From Alphaproteobacteria bacterium (lineage in GTDB: Bacteria; Pseudomonadota; Alphaproteobacteria; Micavibrionales; Micavibrionaceae), in the NCBI GenBank assembly GCA_016757515.1, contig JAERIN010000001.1, forward strand, positions 78,505 to 142,504: 64,000 bases of DNA, written 5' to 3'. Within the stretch, counting starts at the first letter, position 1. Each line of letters opens with the position of its first letter. A program made the translations under genes and the position numbers. This document shows positions 60,624 through 64,000 of the stretch, piece after piece. The notes under the pieces are model-generated. The model made no database searches, was not told where the DNA came from, and saw only the letters and a list, made by a program, of their open reading frames with translations.

Positions 60624-61112
60624 TTGGACTTCCGCGAATATTTGTTTGCCCCTTTCGGCTCATCCATAGGCTATGAGGCCGATGCACGCGATCCGGGCGG
60701 CGCCTTCCTGCGCCTCCACTACACCTTCACGGAGAGCGGGGAGCGGCACGACACCCGTATGCCCCTCGTCCGCACGAGCCCGCACTACGGCGGGGTGCGG
60801 TTTTGGGTCCTGTGCCCCGTGACTCGCCGACGCGTGGCCAAGCTCTACCTGCCCCCCGGCGGGGACATTTTCGCCTCGCGCCAGGCGTACGGCCTGTCCT
60901 ACGGCTCGCAGAGTGAGGGGCCGGTGGACCGCGCGGTGCGGCGGAAGTGGAAACTCGCGAACAAAATCGGTGGGGAGGACTGGCCGGAGAGGCCAAAGGG
61001 CATGCACTGGGCCACCTTGGACCGCCTGTGCGAGGCCGCGTGGGCACAGGAGGAGCGGAGCGACGCCCTCTTTTTCAGGCGCATGGCCCCCTACCTGGCC
61101 AAGTACGCCTAA
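60624..61112 (+). pseudogene. N-terminally truncated alphaproteobacterial protein of unknown function
   Basis: About 162 codons from TTG 60624, right next to the IS630 remnant. Core MPLVRTSPHYGGVRFWVLCP, then RRVAKLYLPPGGDIFASRQAYGLSYGSQ and RPKGMHWATLDRLCE. This 'GG.R.WF.CP...RR...LY......F.CR....L.Y.SQ.E...PKGMHW.T' pattern is a known family of unknown function with a longer N-terminus. The missing front and lack of a normal start suggest the IS cut it. Confidence 0.6.
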
Positions 61113-61317
61113 CGCACCTCGGCGCGGGAAAATACCCAAGACATACCCAAAGGCCGATTTACAAAGCCCCGCCGCCGCGTAAGTCATTGAAAATAATGGC
61201 GTCCCGTAGTGGATACACTTAGAACCGAATATAGGCGCGATGTTCTGGTTCTGGTCCAGGTTTTGCCGAATTTTAGAGGTATTGGGGTGGCTGCATAGGG
61301 CATCTTTCATGAACGCA

Positions 61318-61345
61318 ACACGGGTTCGAATCCCGCTTTTGGCCG
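61318..61345 (+). other. tRNA T-arm-like sequence
   Basis: ACACGGGTTCGAATCCCGC reads like a tRNA T-stem/loop (GGGTTCGAATCCC), but no acceptor, D or anticodon arm is found upstream. It may be the leftover end of a tRNA used as an attachment site. The rest of 61113-61383 shows no gene. Confidence 0.3.
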
Positions 61346-61383
61346 TTTGCCTCGGTGGGGTGCCCAGGTGCTATAGTGTCCCC

Positions 61384-61800
61384 ATGGCCCAGCCGTGGAC
61401 ATTTCAGGCCGAGCCGGGCCTGTCGGCACGGGCGTTTCAGGGCATCCTGGAGCGCTCGGGCCTGGCCGCGCGGCGTCCGGCTGGGGACCTGGATAGGCTA
61501 GAGGCCATGTGCCGCAACGCGAACATCCTGATAACCTGCCGCCTGGCCGAGGGGGGCGGGCTCATCGGCGTGGCGCGCGCAGTCAGCGATTTTGCCTACT
61601 GCACCTATCTGTCCGACCTGGCCGTGGACAAGGACTATCAGGGGCAAGGGATTGGCAAGCAGCTCATAGCCAAAACGCGGGAGGTCGGGGGCAAGCGTGC
61701 AGCGCTCATCTTGCTCAGTGCGCCCGACGGGCAGGACTACTACCCGCATATCGGGCTCACCAAGCACAATTCATGCTGGGTCATCCGGCGCGAAGAATAG
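61384..61800 (+). CDS. GNAT family N-acetyltransferase
   Basis: 138 residues. Acetyl-CoA-binding core: FAYCTYLSDLAVDKDYQGQGIGKQLIAKTRE holds the V..D..(Y)QG.G(I)G..L signature of motif A. Substrate unknown. TATAGT lies 6 nt before ATG 61384. Its 3' end overlaps the convergent next gene by 20 nt. Confidence 0.85.
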   Translation: MAQPWTFQAEPGLSARAFQGILERSGLAARRPAGDLDRLEAMCRNANILITCRLAEGGGLIGVARAVSDFAYCTYLSDLAVDKDYQGQGIGKQLIAKTREVGGKRAALILLSAPDGQDYYPHIGLTKHNSCWVIRREE

Positions 61801-63046
61801 TCGCGGGCGCGGGCGTTGCGTCAAGCACAAGTCCCTCCATCGTGCGCACAAACCCGGCAAAGCGGCTCAAGTCAGAGATCGCGTAGGGCTCGCCACAGCG
61901 CAGCCACACCCGCGCGTTGCCGCCCTGCCCAAAGGGCGCGCGCATATGGTGCTGCACCCCGCCCATGGCGTGTGCGGGGTTGTTTGTGCCGCTGGGGTCG
62001 TAAGCCGCGTGGAAGCCGACCTCCCAGCCGACAATGCCCAACTGATCCCCTTTGCGGTTCTTGGTGGGGTTGGTGGCCGCGATGCGCTTTGCCAGATAGC
62101 GGGCCAGATCCGTCGCGCGGTCCCGGTCGGTATCGTCCAGGGGCGTGCCTTGGACAACCTTGCACTCCAGGGCCTGTCCACCCGCAAAGGTTTGGCGCAT
62201 TTTGTCCGTAAACGCACCTGATTCTGGATAGCGCGCATCCAGGTCTGTGCCCGACCATACGCGCAGCGCAAAGGGCAAAAGCACGGTGTCTTGAAGGGCA
62301 AACGCACGTCCGTCCCACGTCGCGCGCGCCCTAAAGGGCACTCCCGCCACAATACCATAGGCGCAGCGCGCGCCAGCATCGCTTGGATCGGGAAACATAA
62401 CAATGGCCTCGTGACCCAGCGGGTTAGGCCCCAAGGTTGCGCTTTGCAAAACGTGCGCAATGGCGAGCTCGCCCTCGAGGCCCATTGGCACAGGCATCTG
62501 TTGTTCGCCGGACAAGACAGTTTGCGGTTCATACACCACGCGCCGCCGCCCCTCGATCAGCAAAACGGGCACATAACCCTGCTCCGCGCATATCGCTTGT
62601 TCTGTAGCGCCCCAGTTGCACAAACTGGCCAGTAGGGCTGCGCCATCGCCACGTGGAAACAGCGCGCGCCCAGCCAGGCTCTCTAAGCGCGCTATGCGCC
62701 TGGCCACCGCATGCGGGACGTTGCGGCTCATATCGTGCATGTAGTCCAACTCGTCCATGGAGACAAAATCGCGCCCCTTCTCACAACGCCTGGCCGCGTG
62801 AAAGCACAAGGCCGCGATCATAAAGCGCTCTGCTGCGTCAAGTGCCGCAACGTCAAGCCCTTTATCGTCTTGCCTGACCCGATCCAAGATGGCGGTGATT
62901 TCGTGCGCACGCTTTCCGCCTTCGTCCAGCCGCGCGGCAGGTTGTGTGCCTGGTACCTCGACCAAGGTTCCCTCGCCATAGCCCACGAGGTAGTCCGTGG
63001 CGCTGATCGCTTTCGTAAGGGCGCGCAACTTTCCAAACGCGCGCAC
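61781..63046 (-). CDS. Hypothetical protein, body of a gene split by an in-frame stop
   Basis: 421 residues if started at GTG 63046. Sequence: FGKLRALTKAISATDYLVGY, a RLESLAGRALFPRGDGAALL helix, IVMFPDPSDAGARCAYGIVAGV and a YLAKRIAATNPTKNRKGDQL segment; no signal peptide or known domain. The same reading frame is open through a TAA at 63074-63076 into a small frame with a good start at 63208, and the bases between the TAA and the GTG code for protein-like ADRWDDPGL. So the gene is probably 61781-63208 with one nonsense codon (or a recoding stop). Confidence 0.5.
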   Translation of the reverse strand: MRAFGKLRALTKAISATDYLVGYGEGTLVEVPGTQPAARLDEGGKRAHEITAILDRVRQDDKGLDVAALDAAERFMIAALCFHAARRCEKGRDFVSMDELDYMHDMSRNVPHAVARRIARLESLAGRALFPRGDGAALLASLCNWGATEQAICAEQGYVPVLLIEGRRRVVYEPQTVLSGEQQMPVPMGLEGELAIAHVLQSATLGPNPLGHEAIVMFPDPSDAGARCAYGIVAGVPFRARATWDGRAFALQDTVLLPFALRVWSGTDLDARYPESGAFTDKMRQTFAGGQALECKVVQGTPLDDTDRDRATDLARYLAKRIAATNPTKNRKGDQLGIVGWEVGFHAAYDPSGTNNPAHAMGGVQHHMRAPFGQGGNARVWLRCGEPYAISDLSRFAGFVRTMEGLVLDATPAPATILRAG

Positions 63047-63073
63047 GAGGCCGGGGTCATCCCAGCGGTCTGC

Positions 63074-63208
63074 TTAGGCAAGTCCCTGGCAATAGGTCGT
63101 GATGGTGTCCGCAAGATGCGCGGTGTCCAGCTCAATAGGTTGTGCCGCCGCGCGCAGGGCCTCGGCAATCCCGCTGCGGCTTTGATGTATCTGGGTGACG
63201 GTAGACAT
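63074..63208 (-). CDS. Front part of the split gene
   Basis: 44 codons: MSTVTQIHQSRSGIAEALRA, then AAQPIELDTAHLADTITTYC, QGLA and TAA. ATG 63208 follows AAGGAAAA. It is in frame with the downstream body. The stretch 63209-63415 has hairpins (CTTGCG/CGCAAG) but no gene. Confidence 0.45.
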   Translation of the reverse strand: MSTVTQIHQSRSGIAEALRAAAQPIELDTAHLADTITTYCQGLA

Positions 63209-63415
63209 GGGTATTTTCCTTTCTCTTAAGTGGCGCAGCCCGCCTTGGCAAGCCATAGTTGCGCGTTGCGATGATGGGCCGTAAAAAACGGGCGAAAAAT
63301 CCCCCCGCCCTTGCGGCGCAAGAGCGAGGGGCCAGCGGCTCCCCCAGGGAGAGAAAGGGGGGAAATCTTTGGGTGCCGGGGGGCTGGCGCTGGTCTAAAG
63401 TTCACGTATAGTGCC

Positions 63416-63703
63416 CTAAAACTCCAACGCGTCGGCCTGCGCGGCCTTGTCCAGCCGGGCCAGCGCGTCCCGGGCCATCGCCCCCACGCGCCGCATGGAC
63501 TCCAGCCGCACCCGGCGGTAGTACGCGTCGGCCAGCCGCGCCCCGTGCGCCCGGTCCAGGCGCGCGCGCACCCCGTCCTCGTACCAGTCCACGTGCCGGC
63601 GCAGCTGCGCCAAAAGGGACTGCGCGATGGTCTCGGCCTCGTCGTAGCCCCCCGCGAACGCCTCGTCGGGCAGGGGGGCGGTCTGTGCTGCTGCTGCGGT
63701 CAT
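63416..63703 (-). CDS. Small hypothetical helical protein
   Basis: 95 residues: an acidic start (DEAFAGGYDEAETIAQSLLA), then amphipathic helices (RHVDWYEDGVRARLDRAHGA, DAYYRRVRLESMRRVGAMAR). No signal or known family. Codon use is GC-rich like the chromosome. The previous gene on this strand ends 136 nt upstream. Confidence 0.5.
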   Translation of the reverse strand: MTAAAAQTAPLPDEAFAGGYDEAETIAQSLLAQLRRHVDWYEDGVRARLDRAHGARLADAYYRRVRLESMRRVGAMARDALARLDKAAQADALEF

Positions 63704-63838
63704 GGTCGTGGTCTCCTTGTCTTTTCAGGTGGTTGGCGATGCCCCGCGAGGGAACGCCCGCGCGAACGCCCAGGGCGCGGCGGGGCGGCTGGGCCCCGGG
63801 CGCGGCGGGCGGTCCATCGGGAGGCACTGGTCGTAAGG

Positions 63839-64000
63839 TTAAGCGGCGGCCCTCCCGTACCGGCGCGCGCCCGCCTCGGCGTAGAGCCGCGCGGCCAGGC
63901 GCTTGCATTTCAGGGACAGCACCGCCAGCATCTGCTCGGCCTGGTCGTAGGTCAGGTCGTCCGGGTCGGCGCGCAGGATGTCCACGATGTCGGTGGCGAG
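63839..64000 (-). CDS. Hypothetical protein, C-terminal part (runs off the window)
   Basis: Hand translation of the minus strand from the edge: LATDIVDILRADPDDLTYDQ, AEQMLAVLSLKCKRLAARLY, ending GARRYGRAAA and TAA. All helical; no family recognised. The start lies beyond the window. Confidence 0.45.
   Translation of the reverse strand, partial: LATDIVDILRADPDDLTYDQAEQMLAVLSLKCKRLAARLYAEAGARRYGRAAA

Noticed and set aside
61240..61345. Possible complete tRNA ending at the T-arm-like sequence
   Set aside because: No D arm, anticodon arm or matching acceptor strand could be found upstream.
1..64000. CRISPR array
   Set aside because: No regularly spaced identical repeats were seen; the only tandem repeat has 22-bp contiguous units with no spacers.

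Overview
The window is a GC-rich chromosome segment of an alphaproteobacterium, seen in Sec/Lpt envelope genes, an NtrY-type kinase, a DUF1150 protein, a Tim44-like protein, BtaA, HemY and ribosomal protein genes of alphaproteobacterial style. Housekeeping genes are intact and dense, but the usual neighbourhoods are broken: pyrH lacks frr, nuoA lacks nuoB, pnp lacks rpsO, ntrY lacks ntrX, and between them sit accessory genes of lower GC. Three tandem DotA/TraY paralogues point to a type IVB (Dot/Icm- or conjugation-like) secretion apparatus and suggest a host-associated or DNA-exchanging lifestyle (inference).

Layout. 1-3.2 kb: gltX (partial), a lipoprotein, pyrH and a DNA methyltransferase fused to an Mrr-like nuclease domain. 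3.2-11.4 kb: three tandem dotA/traY-like genes on the minus strand. 11.5-17.6 kb: Tim44-like protein, a thrS / beta-barrel / heavy-metal-domain operon, a 22-bp tandem repeat, ntrY. 17.7-21.2 kb: an intact five-gene podovirus-like cassette (two small proteins, a predicted permuted papain-fold protein, portal, scaffold) with its own promoter but no capsid gene. 21.3-28.5 kb: pnp, an accessory transglutaminase-like gene, and the coupled alaS-sel1-gmk operon. 28.6-39.7 kb: TadG-like VWA protein, clpS-trm112, hemY, rpsD-ychF, inositol monophosphatase family gene, a AAA ATPase behind a large palindromic operator, btaA. 39.7-50 kb: a patchwork of accessory genes, an smpB pseudogene, rpmG-nuoA, ispA, rnj, low-GC islands bordered by duplicated gene starts, argF, DUF1150 and coaD. 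50-60.2 kb: a GC-chimeric accessory gene, fabG, spoT/rel, IS30 debris, dapA-smpB, twin membrane proteins, lptD, msrA. 60.2-64 kb: IS630 debris, a truncated gene, a GNAT acetyltransferase, a gene split by an in-frame stop, and small unknown genes.

Two window-wide patterns stand out. First, about eighteen genes have a -10-like hexamer only 6-9 nt before the start codon and no Shine-Dalgarno site, which implies widespread leaderless transcripts; accessory genes and some highly expressed genes (rpsD, pnp, rpmG) instead carry ribosome-binding sites. Second, several accessory insertions are bordered by a duplicated end of the neighbouring housekeeping gene (pnp tail, rnj head, SHOCT-lipoprotein head), and an internally deleted second smpB copy lies 14.6 kb from the real one. 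No complete tRNA, rRNA or CRISPR array was seen.
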